DNA of 16,915 nt from Bacteroidota bacterium (GTDB taxonomy: Bacteria > Bacteroidota > Bacteroidia > Flavobacteriales > Weeksellaceae). The position numbers and the translations under genes were made by a program. Location of the stretch: contig JAEZDQ010000003.1 in the NCBI GenBank assembly GCA_023433225.1, positions 1-16,915 on the forward strand, written 5' to 3'. The notes under the pieces were generated by a model. It was not told where the DNA came from and searched no databases. It was given only the letters and a program-made list of their open reading frames with translations. Of the stretch, positions 1 to 6,664 are shown in pieces. Positions within the stretch are counted from its first letter, which is position 1; the number at the start of each line of letters is the position of its first letter.

Positions 1-294
1 CATATAGACCGGATGATGATGAACCTGAAACGCTGCGGTTTTTTAACTCAAATTAAAGGTCTTATTGTCGGTGGTTTTACTAAAATGGATGTGGAAGAAG
101 AAAACCCGGATTTTGCGTTGCCTTATGACGGAACGGCCTATCAGGTAATTCAAAAAATCATGGATGAATATAAAATCCCAATTGCTTACGGTTTTCCGGC
201 AGGCCATATCGGTGATAACCGCGCCTTGATTTTCGGGCGTGAAGTTTCCTTGGAAGTTAATCAAAATTCAGTAATTTTAAATTTCAAATCATAA
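1..294 (+). CDS. LD-carboxypeptidase (peptidase S66 family), C-terminal fragment
   Basis: This is the 3' end of a gene whose start lies left of the window; the frame is open from base 1, beginning HIDRMMMNL. S66 peptidases (LdcA type) remove the terminal D-alanine from murein tetrapeptides during cytoplasmic cell-wall recycling. The visible part matches the C-terminal domain of that family: an IDRMMMNLKR segment, a GLIVGGF strand, and GFPAGHIGDNRALIFG near the end, whose His is expected to be the catalytic one. The nucleophile Ser and the Glu of the triad would lie in the missing part. The stop codon is two bases before the upp start, so the two are very probably co-transcribed. The family call is firm; substrate specificity cannot be judged from a fragment. 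Confidence 0.88.
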   Translation, partial: HIDRMMMNLKRCGFLTQIKGLIVGGFTKMDVEEENPDFALPYDGTAYQVIQKIMDEYKIPIAYGFPAGHIGDNRALIFGREVSLEVNQNSVILNFKS

Positions 295-296
295 AA

Positions 297-926
297 ATGA
301 ATAATTTACACATCATAGCGCATCCGCTCATCCTTTCCAAAATGACCCAAATCCGGAGAAAAGAAACACCGACCAAAATGTTTAAGGAACTGGTAAATGA
401 AATCGCTTCCCTGATGTGTTATGAACTTACGAGAGATTTGGAAACGGAAGAATTTGAAATTGAAACCCCGGTTAGTAAGACGATCGGTTACCGTATAAAA
501 GGCGAAGACTTGGTCTTGGTGCCGATTTTACGCGCCGGATTGGGCATGGTAGAAGGAATTCAAAACCTGATTCCCAATGCCAAAACCGGACATATAGGCA
601 TTTACCGCGACCACAACACCTTGCAACCGGTTGAATACTTGTGCAAACTTCCACCAAACATGGAAAACCGGGACATCATCATTTTGGATCCGATGCTGGC
701 AACGGGCGGTTCAGCGGTGAAAGCCATTGAAATTTTGAAGAAGCATCATGTGAAATCCATTCGATTGGCTTGTTTGGTCGGTTGTCCGGAAGGCGTGGAA
801 TTCGTACATGCGCATCATCCGGAAATCCCGATTTACCTGGCAGCTATGGATGAAAAACTAAACGAAAACGGCTACATCGTCCCGGGATTGGGCGATGCCG
901 GAGATCGTTTGTTTGGAACACAATGA
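297..926 (+). CDS. upp: Uracil phosphoribosyltransferase
   Basis: A cytoplasmic pyrimidine-salvage enzyme that converts uracil and PRPP to UMP and pyrophosphate. The 209 residues are the normal length for the family. The PRPP-binding loop is visible as DPMLATGGS at residues 131-139, PILRAGLGM is at 76-84, and the uracil-recognition segment YIVPGLGDAGDRLFGT is at 193-208. The ATG at 297 is two bases after the preceding stop and gives the expected N-terminus. The stop at 924-926 is followed one base later by the yraN ATG, so LD-carboxypeptidase, upp and yraN form a compact operon. No promoter is visible directly in front of upp, which fits read-through from upstream. Confidence 0.97.
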   Translation: MNNLHIIAHPLILSKMTQIRRKETPTKMFKELVNEIASLMCYELTRDLETEEFEIETPVSKTIGYRIKGEDLVLVPILRAGLGMVEGIQNLIPNAKTGHIGIYRDHNTLQPVEYLCKLPPNMENRDIIILDPMLATGGSAVKAIEILKKHHVKSIRLACLVGCPEGVEFVHAHHPEIPIYLAAMDEKLNENGYIVPGLGDAGDRLFGTQ

Positions 927-927
927 G

Positions 928-1296
928 ATGGCAAAGCACAACGAATTTGGTTCAGAAGCCGAGAGTAGGGCAGCTGCGTTTTTGGAAAAAAAGAATTACA
1001 AAATCCTGAAACGCAATTGGCGTTTTCTGAAAGCTGAAATTGACATCATTGCCGAAGCTCCGGACGCAAGTCAGATTGTAATCATTGAAGTGAAAGCGCG
1101 CAAAGAGAACCCATTGGTAGAGCCGATAGTGGCGGTAAACAAAACCAAACGAAAACTTTTAATCAAAGCAGCCGATGAATTCATTTGTCAAAATGAAATA
1201 GAATTAGAAGCCAGGTTTGACATCATCAGCGTTTACCAATCTTCATCCGAATGGAAAATCGTTCACATCGAAAACGCATTTAGTAGTTATGAATAA
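928..1296 (+). CDS. yraN: YraN / UPF0102 family protein (restriction-endonuclease-like fold)
   Basis: A small soluble protein of 122 residues in the widespread UPF0102 family, related in fold to Holliday-junction resolvases; its cellular role is not well established. The PD-(D/E)XK nuclease-like core is visible: Glu37 and Asp39 in AEIDII, then Glu54 and Lys56 in IIEVKAR. The N-terminal FGSEAESRAAAFLEKK helix is also typical. I chose the ATG at 928 because it yields the usual MAKHNEFG-type start and lies one base after the upp stop. An upstream in-frame ATG at 895 would add 11 residues encoded inside upp that do not resemble the family. Last visible gene of the upstream operon. Family call sure, function unknown. 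Confidence 0.9.
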   Translation: MAKHNEFGSEAESRAAAFLEKKNYKILKRNWRFLKAEIDIIAEAPDASQIVIIEVKARKENPLVEPIVAVNKTKRKLLIKAADEFICQNEIELEARFDIISVYQSSSEWKIVHIENAFSSYE

Positions 1297-1330
1297 TCTA
1301 TGGTGAAATTTAAATGGGAAAAATCGAAAA

Positions 1331-1367
1331 ATAATCCTAATTTAGATAACTCAAATTAAAGGATTAT
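1331..1367 (+). promoter_or_regulatory. Imperfect inverted repeat overlapping the DUF2147 start codon
   Basis: ATAATCC (1331-1337) pairs with GGATTAT (1361-1367), and TAATTT (1338-1343) pairs with AAATTA (1353-1358). This gives a 13-bp stem with a two-base bulge and a nine-base loop. The right arm contains the first two bases of the ATG at 1366. In a read-through transcript from upp-yraN it could hide the start codon; as DNA it could be an operator. A weak -7-like TAATTTAG at 1338-1345, one mismatch from TAnnTTTG, lies in the left arm, so a transcript starting there would lack that arm. Function is inferred only. Confidence 0.4.
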
Positions 1368-1794
1368 GAAAAATTACTTAATGGTATGCGTGACGCTGAT
1401 TTTAGGTGTTTTGGCATACGGACAATCACCGGTTGGAACTTGGAAGACCATTGACGACAAAACCGGAAAGGAAAAATCCTATGTCAGGATTTATGAAACC
1501 AAATCAGGTAAATTACAAGGAGAAGTCACCAAAATTTTAACGCCTGGTAGAGAGAACGCCAAATGCGAGGAGTGCGACGGCGACCGGAAAAACAAACCCA
1601 TCAAAGGAATGGTTATTTTATGGGGATTGGAAAAAGACGGAAACGAATGGTCAGGCGGGCAGATACTCGACCCCAACAGTGGGAAACAATACAAATGCTC
1701 CATGAAAATGAACGGAAATGACATCCTGGAAGTAAGAGGTTATCTCGGCATTTCACTTCTGGGCAGAACCCAAACCTGGGAACGCGTGGAGTAA
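1366..1794 (+). CDS. Secreted DUF2147 domain protein
   Basis: A 142-residue exported protein of unknown function. Residues 1-20 form a Sec signal peptide: two early charges, hydrophobic LMVCVTLILGVLA, then YGQS. The rest is one DUF2147 domain: PVGTWKTIDDKTGKEKS at 22-38, a CEEC pair (Cys67 and Cys70), and the C-terminal hallmarks GGQILDPNSGKQYKC (97-111) and LEVRGYLGISLLGRTQTW (121-138). No lipobox is present, so it is predicted to be periplasmic or released. It follows yraN by 69 nt and is closed by its own terminator at 1819-1852. A hairpin covers its start codon. Domain recognition is confident; no biochemical role is proposed. Confidence 0.85.
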   Translation: MKNYLMVCVTLILGVLAYGQSPVGTWKTIDDKTGKEKSYVRIYETKSGKLQGEVTKILTPGRENAKCEECDGDRKNKPIKGMVILWGLEKDGNEWSGGQILDPNSGKQYKCSMKMNGNDILEVRGYLGISLLGRTQTWERVE

Positions 1795-1818
1795 AAGCAA
1801 AATTTAAGAATAGATTGG

Positions 1819-1852
1819 AATCTCTTTCAAACCGTTTGAAGGAGATTTTTTA
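1819..1852 (+). terminator. Rho-independent terminator after the DUF2147 gene
   Basis: AATCTCTTTCAAA (1819-1831) pairs with TTTGAAGGAGATT (1835-1847) around a CCG loop, 13 bp with one G-T pair. A T-rich run TTTTTATATTTTTG follows. It lies 24 nt after the DUF2147 stop and directly abuts the next gene. Confidence 0.85.
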
Positions 1853-1861
1853 TATTTTTGA

Positions 1862-2773
1862 ATGATGAAAAATTTCCTATTGATTTTATTTTCGGTTTTG
1901 CTCGTGTGGAGTTGTGAAGAAACCGAATTACTGGACGAAACCGGAAGGCTTGAAGTCACAGATTTCAATTTGCCTGAACTCCCTCCGAATCACCATTACC
2001 AAGCTTGGCTTTTGGTAGGCGGGACTTACGTATCGGTCGGCAATATCACCAATGATTCATTGAACAATAATAGGGCTCGGTTTTCCAATATCGAAAAAAC
2101 GGATTTGGCAATGGCGGAATCATTTGCAATTACCGTAGAGAATTCCGGCAGCCCTGCCCCATCTGATTATATTTTGCTCTTGGGTAATTTCGAAGGAAAT
2201 ACAGCAAACTTAAACCCATTAACCACTGCTTCAAACGGAGTTACGACTTTGGCCAATAATATTTCCGCTTCCTATACTTTGCAAAACGCTTCCGTTCCCG
2301 AAGGACAACCGGGGAATTACACCCAAAACGGGATTTGGTTTTTCAAAGGAAGCGGTGAGGAAGCCGAAACCACAATTTCATTTCAATACGGGGAATTACG
2401 CTACCAGGCCTGGCTGGAAACTACGGTGGAAGGGGCTACACGGTATTTGAATATGGGCATCATCAGTTCCGATACTTTGCGGGACGCAAGTAATGTGTAC
2501 ACGCCGTTTAACCTGAATATCCCTGAATTCGCAGGAGAAGACTTTTTGATTCAACCCAGCGGAGAATCCTTTCCGGAAAATTTTTTCCCAAGAAATGTAA
2601 CCGGTTCCAAATTGGTTCTGACACCCATTCTCAACGGATATACCAGCCATACAGAGCCGTTCCCGGTATTTTTGTTTCAAAGTATAATCCCTTCGGATGC
2701 AGTCAATGACCCGAACTTGGTTTATCCAATAGAGGTAAATCCCAACTTCGGAGCAAAGGCTACCAAACTCTAA
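1862..2773 (+). CDS. Two-domain lipoprotein of unknown function
   Basis: A 303-residue predicted lipoprotein. The signal sequence is KNFLLILFSVLLVWSC with Cys18 as the lipidated residue, followed by the acidic EETELLDE stretch that in Bacteroidota often accompanies surface export. The mature part contains two similar halves. HYQAWLLVGGTYVSVGNI with NDSL is at about 45-67, and RYQAWLETTVEGATRYLNMG with SSDTL is at about 180-206; each is followed by beta-rich sequence. The YQAW strand pattern resembles C-terminal domains of anti-sigma-K-like proteins, but there is no transmembrane or sigma-binding part, so I give no function. ATGs at 1862 and 1865 are equally possible starts. The leader is almost absent: the upstream terminator ends at about 1852. 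Confidence 0.75.
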   Translation: MMKNFLLILFSVLLVWSCEETELLDETGRLEVTDFNLPELPPNHHYQAWLLVGGTYVSVGNITNDSLNNNRARFSNIEKTDLAMAESFAITVENSGSPAPSDYILLLGNFEGNTANLNPLTTASNGVTTLANNISASYTLQNASVPEGQPGNYTQNGIWFFKGSGEEAETTISFQYGELRYQAWLETTVEGATRYLNMGIISSDTLRDASNVYTPFNLNIPEFAGEDFLIQPSGESFPENFFPRNVTGSKLVLTPILNGYTSHTEPFPVFLFQSIIPSDAVNDPNLVYPIEVNPNFGAKATKL

Positions 2774-2799
2774 AAATGATTCAATTCAGAAAAAAGGAT

Positions 2800-2807
2800 T
2801 AACTTTG
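2800..2807 (+). promoter_or_regulatory. Promoter -7 element for the TPP riboswitch transcript
   Basis: TAACTTTG matches the Bacteroidota -7 consensus TAnnTTTG exactly. It lies just upstream of the aptamer, so transcription would start at about 2812, at the aptamer's 5' edge. No clear TTG is seen at the -33 position. Confidence 0.6.
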
Positions 2808-2811
2808 TGCG

Positions 2812-2898
2812 ATAACCAGAAAGGGGTGCTTTCGCCAAGGGCGGAGGCTGAGATTATACCCGAAGAACCTGGGCGGGTAATGCCGCCAAGGGAAGTTG
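2812..2898 (+). promoter_or_regulatory. TPP riboswitch (THI element)
   Basis: The conserved thi-box blocks occur in order: GGGGTGC (2823-2829), a short P3 hairpin TTCGCC/GGCGGA, the core CTGAGA (2848-2853), ACCC, GAACCTG (2865-2871), GGCGGGTAATGCCGCC forming the P5-side helix and TPP pyrophosphate region, and AAGGGA (2888-2893) closing the aptamer. This class binds thiamin pyrophosphate and lowers expression of the downstream gene. The next gene on the strand is a TonB-dependent receptor starting at 3016, so the switch most likely controls vitamin B1 or precursor uptake. Aptamer edges are approximate because P1 is weak in this copy. Confidence 0.95.
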
Positions 2899-3021
2899 AA
2901 AAACTTTTCCCTTTTATTTAAAAATTAAATTGAAATTGAATTTTTGCAAATTCAGTTTATATTAAGGGAAATCTGCAAAAAGGGTAAATCCACCTTTCAT
3001 TTAAAATTAATTAAAATGAAA
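2888..3021 (+). promoter_or_regulatory. Riboswitch leader with three hairpins (candidate expression platform)
   Basis: Hairpin A: AAGGGAAGTT (2888-2897) pairs with AACTTTTCCCTT (2902-2913) with a two-base bulge, and T-rich sequence follows; its left arm is the 3' end of the aptamer. Hairpin B: 2941-2952 pairs with 2970-2981, 11 of 12 positions. Hairpin C: TTTCATTT (2995-3002) pairs with AAATGAAA (3014-3021), covering the ATG at 3016. AAGGG also recurs at 2964 and, as AAGGG(T), at 2980, so the TTTTCCC strand has alternative partners. This arrangement suggests a ligand-dependent switch acting on termination or start-codon access, but which helices form is inference. Confidence 0.45.
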
Positions 3022-5154
3022 AGTAGGATTTTTTTATGCGCTGCATTCAGCGGAATTTTAGCGTTCGGACAGGTTGAAGATTCAGATTCAACCGTAATCG
3101 AACTGGAAGGGGCGGAAATCATTCAAAAATTGCCCATCACTTCAGAAAAACTCAATCAAAGAGAAATTCAACAGAAAAATTTAGGACAGGACATTCCCAG
3201 TTTACTCGGCAATGCGACTTCCGTCGTGACTACGAGCGATGCAGGGGCAGGAATCGGGTATTCATCCGTGAGAATTCGTGGAATTGCGCAGGATCATATC
3301 AACATCACGCTCAACGGCGTTGCGGTCAACGACGGAGAATCCCAAGGCGTTTTTTGGGTCAATATGCCCGATTTGGCTTCTTCGAGTAATTCAATTCTGA
3401 TTCAGCGCGGAGTCGGGACATCCACCTCCGGAACAGGTGCATTCGGGGCCATTGTCAACATCGATACTTCGGATCCTTCACGAAATGCGTTTTTAGAATC
3501 TTCCAATTCATGGGGAAGCTTCGGCACACAGAAATATTCGTTGCAAGGTGGAACCGGGAACATCCTGAACGGAAAATTGAGAATTGACCTGAACGCTTCG
3601 CTAATCCGATCGGACGGATATATTGACCGTGCTTGGAGCGATTTGTATTCGTACGGCATGAATGCCAAGTACAACCTGAATGAAAACACCAGTTTCCGGT
3701 ACTGGACTTTCTTCGGGAAGGAACAAACTTATCAGGCCTGGAACGGAATCGATGCGGAAACGATGAGAACCAAACGGACTTTCAATTCCGCCGGAGCTAT
3801 TTATGATGAAGCAGGAAACATTGTGGATTATTACGATAATGAAACCGATAACTATCAGCAGCACCACAACCACTTTATTTGGGAACAACGCTACGGTAAA
3901 GGCTGGAAATCAAATACCACATTCTATTATACCCGTGGTAAAGGTTATTATGAAAACTATAAGCAAAGCGAAATTCTGGCCGATTTCGGAGTGGAAAATA
4001 ATTTTACCGAAACCGATTTGGTTCGTCAGAAATGGCTGGATAATCATTTCTACGGATTAAATTTAAACCTCGAAAACCAGCGATTGGGAAACCTGAAACT
4101 TTTCACCGGGATTTCCGCCAGTCAATATGAAAATGACCATTTCGGAAAAGTGATTTGGGTCAAAGATTTTGAAAATCAAAACACCGACTTTGAATTTTAC
4201 AGGAATAAATCCACCAAAAGCGACCTTTCCGCATATGCCAAAATCCTTTATAAATTAAATGATTTCGAATTCTTCGGGGATTTACAATACCGTTTTGTGG
4301 ATTATAAAACAGACTTAATTTTGGAAAGCGGTGAGGAAGATTTCAAATTAGTTCATGATAAATTCAATTTCATCAACCCCAAAGCGGGATTCAATTATTT
4401 TGCTTCGCCAAAAGACGTATTCTATTTCTATTACGGCATGACGCACCGTGAGCCGAATCGTTCGGATTACATGGACAATCCGGAGCATCCGAATCCTGAA
4501 AAATTACATGATTTCGAACTCGGATACAAAAAATCGGGAAGGTTGAACCTGAACGCAAATGCATTTTATATGTATTACATTGACCAATTGGTGGCGACCG
4601 GAGAATTGAATGATGTGGGTGCCTACCTCAGAGAAAATGCCGGAGAAAGTTATCGAGCCGGGATTGAAATCGGGGCTAATTATCAATTAATTCCGGAGAA
4701 ACTTTCAGTATTCGGAAACCTGACCTGGAGCACCAATAAAATTCTTGACCACAAAGAAGTGGATTATGTGGAGCTGGAAAATAGTGACTGGGCAGAAGAA
4801 ATTGTAGAATACGGCGATACCGATATTTCTTTTTCACCGGACTGGATTGGTTCCATCGGGTTGGAATTTAAGCCTGTAAAGCCCATAGCTATAAATATTG
4901 TCAACAAATATGTGGGTGAACAATTCCTGACAAATACAGAATTGGAAGACGGAAAACTCGACCCTTATTTCCTGACCGATGTTTTGATTCATTATGCACC
5001 GAATTGGTTTAATTTAAAGAAGCTCGAATTCTCTTTTTTGATTAATAATGTTTTTGATGTGGCCTATGAAAGCAACGGATTTTATTACGAAGGGCCATAC
5101 TATTATCCACAAGCCGGAATCAATGTTTTAGGCGGATTGAAACTGAGGCTTTAG
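3016..5154 (+). CDS. TonB-dependent outer-membrane receptor, TPP-riboswitch controlled (predicted thiamin or precursor uptake)
   Basis: A 712-residue outer-membrane transporter that would bring a scarce ligand into the periplasm using TonB-ExbBD energy. Residues 1-19 are a signal peptide (KSRIFLCAAFSGILAFGQ); a TonB-box-like STVIELEGAEI is at 25-35. The plug domain spans about 42-150 with GIGYSSVRIRGIAQDHINI, LNGVAVNDGE and IQRGVGTSTSGTGAFGAIVNI. The remaining 550 residues have the alternating aromatic pattern of a 22-strand barrel, ending NVLGGLKLRL. There is no N-terminal carboxypeptidase-like extension and no SusD partner. I chose the ATG at 3016 because it starts the signal peptide; an ATG at 2944 would add 24 untypical residues encoded in the leader. 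The substrate call rests on the TPP riboswitch, as known for other Bacteroidota receptors. Confidence 0.92.
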   Translation: MKSRIFLCAAFSGILAFGQVEDSDSTVIELEGAEIIQKLPITSEKLNQREIQQKNLGQDIPSLLGNATSVVTTSDAGAGIGYSSVRIRGIAQDHINITLNGVAVNDGESQGVFWVNMPDLASSSNSILIQRGVGTSTSGTGAFGAIVNIDTSDPSRNAFLESSNSWGSFGTQKYSLQGGTGNILNGKLRIDLNASLIRSDGYIDRAWSDLYSYGMNAKYNLNENTSFRYWTFFGKEQTYQAWNGIDAETMRTKRTFNSAGAIYDEAGNIVDYYDNETDNYQQHHNHFIWEQRYGKGWKSNTTFYYTRGKGYYENYKQSEILADFGVENNFTETDLVRQKWLDNHFYGLNLNLENQRLGNLKLFTGISASQYENDHFGKVIWVKDFENQNTDFEFYRNKSTKSDLSAYAKILYKLNDFEFFGDLQYRFVDYKTDLILESGEEDFKLVHDKFNFINPKAGFNYFASPKDVFYFYYGMTHREPNRSDYMDNPEHPNPEKLHDFELGYKKSGRLNLNANAFYMYYIDQLVATGELNDVGAYLRENAGESYRAGIEIGANYQLIPEKLSVFGNLTWSTNKILDHKEVDYVELENSDWAEEIVEYGDTDISFSPDWIGSIGLEFKPVKPIAINIVNKYVGEQFLTNTELEDGKLDPYFLTDVLIHYAPNWFNLKKLEFSFLINNVFDVAYESNGFYYEGPYYYPQAGINVLGGLKLRL

Positions 5155-5179
5155 GAGGCGCGCTCCAAATCCACTTGTT

Positions 5180-5273
5180 GATTTCCCCAAATCGGCAGGA
5201 CGATTTCCCCAAATCGGCAGGGTGATTTCTCCAAATCGGCAGGGCGATTTTTCCAAATCAGCAGGACGATTTT
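5180..5273. repeat. 22-bp tandem repeat, four full units plus a partial one
   Basis: Full units start at 5180, 5202, 5224 and 5246, and a partial one at 5268; a degenerate copy may begin at 5158, right after the receptor stop. Each unit reads GATTT, four variable bases, AAATC, then a GGCAGGAC-like spacer (AGCAGGAC in unit four). GATTT and AAATC are complementary, so every unit can form a 5-bp hairpin. The four loop bases vary (CCCC, CCCC, CTCC, TTCC) while the arms are unchanged. It lies between convergent genes. The array is uninterrupted, with no spacers, so it is not CRISPR. Function unknown. Confidence 0.9.
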
Positions 5274-5320
5274 ACAGAATGGGAATATTGACGGATTAAT
5301 ATCTGTTTGAAATGAGGGGT

Positions 5321-5363
5321 AAAGAAAATGAGGAATCCGTTGACCCGCAACGAATTCCTCATT
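5321..5363 (-). terminator. Terminator of the endonuclease gene
   Basis: AATGAGGAAT (5327-5336) pairs with ATTCCTCATT (5354-5363). A further GTTG/CAAC helix lies inside, across a two-base internal loop, with an ACCCG apical loop. Read on the minus strand the stem is followed by TTTTCTTT, as expected for intrinsic termination of the gene ending at 5415. No T-run follows on the plus strand, so any effect on the receptor transcript would be weaker. Confidence 0.75.
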
Positions 5364-5414
5364 CCATTCAGCATCCCGTTGTCCTTGGAAAGACATGGCA
5401 AGCCGGTATTTCGA

Positions 5415-6503
5415 TTATTTCTTAATGACCTTCTGTGAAGAAGTTTTCCCGTGAACGGTGGTTTGAAGGATGTAAGTTCCCGCAGGAAGTCGGTTCATAT
5501 CGATTGCTAAATCGTTTGTGTTTGGTTTTCCGGATTGCAGCCTTTTCCCGCTTAGGTCAAAGAGTTCAAAACTTTCGATTTTAGAATCGGACTTTACGTT
5601 CAAAACAGCATTTACAGGGTTTGGATACACCTGAATCTTTTTGTTTGAATCAAACTCCGAAACGTTCATCGCTTCCGGATCCCAAATCATAACCACATAT
5701 TCCGGATGGTCCACAAAAGGATTTCTGTTTCCTTGGATTTGATAAACTTTGTTGTTTCGGTCGATTTCTTTTTGACTCACCGGATCGGCAGCATGCCAAG
5801 ACAAAAGTACATCAATAAACCAGTCTTCATAAACCTGGTCATCAGATCCGTCCAACGGGTTGTTGGGTGCGGTATGTGACCCCCAACCGCTGGTGTTTAC
5901 TTGGTCTTCATAGCGTGTAGCGAAATACAACATAATCCTTGCGATGTCGCCCTTGAACTCATCGATGGGTTCAAAAACAGTTCCCGAATAGCCGGGTGTA
6001 GTATTGGAACCGACCTTGGAACCGTTGGTAGAGGTCCAAATTGCAGAACCAACTTCCCCGAACGGGTAATTGCTCCTTCGGTTGTTTACATAACCATCGG
6101 TAGGAACCACTTGGTGCAAATCGGTGCGCATAGGCAATTGTTCGTTGAAAAACCCTTGTGGAAAAACATGCTCTTTGTTCCAACAATCCGCTTCGGAATT
6201 GTAATTCCCACATTGGTCACCCTCACCAAACCCATAATTATAAGCATCCGGACCGTTCGGCTTTTCGGAATACATATCCAATAATGTATTGTCGTTTTCG
6301 TAATAAATGTCTTTATCCGTCTGATTGTAATAATTGTTCAAACTACCATAGGAAAGAACGGTATGGCCGTTGATGATTTCCTTCAAGGCTGTTTTCAATT
6401 CATAACCTTCCAAACCCTCTGCATCATCATAGTATCCATTTGGAATTTGCGCAAATGCTGCACCCGACAGGGCAAAAAGGAGTAAAAATGTGTTTAACTT
6501 CAT
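5415..6503 (-). CDS. Secreted endonuclease I family nuclease with T9SS C-terminal sorting domain
   Basis: A 362-residue extracellular nuclease, related to EndA, NucM and Vvn enzymes that cut DNA and sometimes RNA nonspecifically. Residues 1-19 are a signal peptide ending AFAQ. The endonuclease I domain spans about 34-275. Its ββα-metal motif is visible: CWNKEHVFPQ at 107-116 with the general-base His112, and DLHQVVPTDGYVNNRRSN at 128-145 with metal-ligand Asn residues. Cys98 and Cys107 could form a disulfide. Residues 289-362 are a type A T9SS sorting domain: VYPNPV, then LNVKSDSKIESFELFDLSGK, and LPAGTYILQTTVHGKTSSQKVIKK. It is therefore expected to be released or surface-anchored and to scavenge nucleic acid. 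Monocistronic, with its own promoter and terminator. Confidence 0.93.
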   Translation of the reverse strand: MKLNTFLLLFALSGAAFAQIPNGYYDDAEGLEGYELKTALKEIINGHTVLSYGSLNNYYNQTDKDIYYENDNTLLDMYSEKPNGPDAYNYGFGEGDQCGNYNSEADCWNKEHVFPQGFFNEQLPMRTDLHQVVPTDGYVNNRRSNYPFGEVGSAIWTSTNGSKVGSNTTPGYSGTVFEPIDEFKGDIARIMLYFATRYEDQVNTSGWGSHTAPNNPLDGSDDQVYEDWFIDVLLSWHAADPVSQKEIDRNNKVYQIQGNRNPFVDHPEYVVMIWDPEAMNVSEFDSNKKIQVYPNPVNAVLNVKSDSKIESFELFDLSGKRLQSGKPNTNDLAIDMNRLPAGTYILQTTVHGKTSSQKVIKK

Positions 6504-6532
6504 TATATTTGTTTACTTAAAATTTGAATGGA

Positions 6533-6540
6533 CAAAAGTA
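6533..6540 (-). promoter_or_regulatory. Promoter -7 element for the endonuclease gene
   Basis: On the minus strand this reads TACTTTTG, an exact TAnnTTTG match, about 30 nt before the ATG at 6503. The predicted leader is short, A-rich and lacks a Shine-Dalgarno sequence. No convincing -33 TTG is visible. Confidence 0.5.
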
Positions 6541-6594
6541 CAACAATCCATTGGATGATTTTTGTGAAATTGATTAAAAAAGTTCGGGAAACTA

Positions 6595-6624
6595 TTGCAG
6601 ATATAAAAATTTGTTATAATTTTG
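6595..6624 (+). promoter_or_regulatory. Promoter of rpsT-tRNA-Glu
   Basis: A TTG at 6595-6597 is followed after exactly 19 bases by TAATTTTG at 6617-6624, matching the Bacteroidota -33/-7 pattern TTG-N19-TAnnTTTG. It is the best complete promoter in the window. Transcription would start near 6630, giving a leader of about 35 nt with a small hairpin, TTCAT-CAG-ATGAA, at 6633-6645. Confidence 0.75.
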
Positions 6625-6664
6625 CGCTCTCATTCATCAGATGAAATAAGAATAAAAGAAAAAC

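Noticed and set aside
895..927. Upstream ATG for yraN inside upp.
   Set aside because: The extra 11 residues are the upp 3' end in another frame; the ATG at 928 gives the family N-terminus.
44..1362. Exact 16-base match TAACTCAAATTAAAGG at 44-59 and 1347-1362.
   Set aside because: One copy is ordinary LD-carboxypeptidase coding sequence, the match stops abruptly on both sides, and AT-rich 16-mers can recur by chance in a window this size.
2944..3015. Upstream ATG for the TonB receptor.
   Set aside because: The added 24 residues would bury the signal peptide and lie in the structured riboswitch leader.
5158..5273. Tandem array considered as a CRISPR.
   Set aside because: Units are head to tail at 22 bp with no unique spacers, and there are no cas genes.
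5274..5310. Weak hairpin ACAG/CTGT with inner ATATT/AATAT as a terminator for the receptor gene.
   Set aside because: The stem is broken by a seven-base bulge and no real T-run follows; support is too thin.
5151..5396. Minus-strand open frame of 81 residues over the 22-bp repeats.
   Set aside because: Its C-terminal half is only repeat-derived, it contains the endonuclease terminator, and the product resembles no protein; a chance frame.
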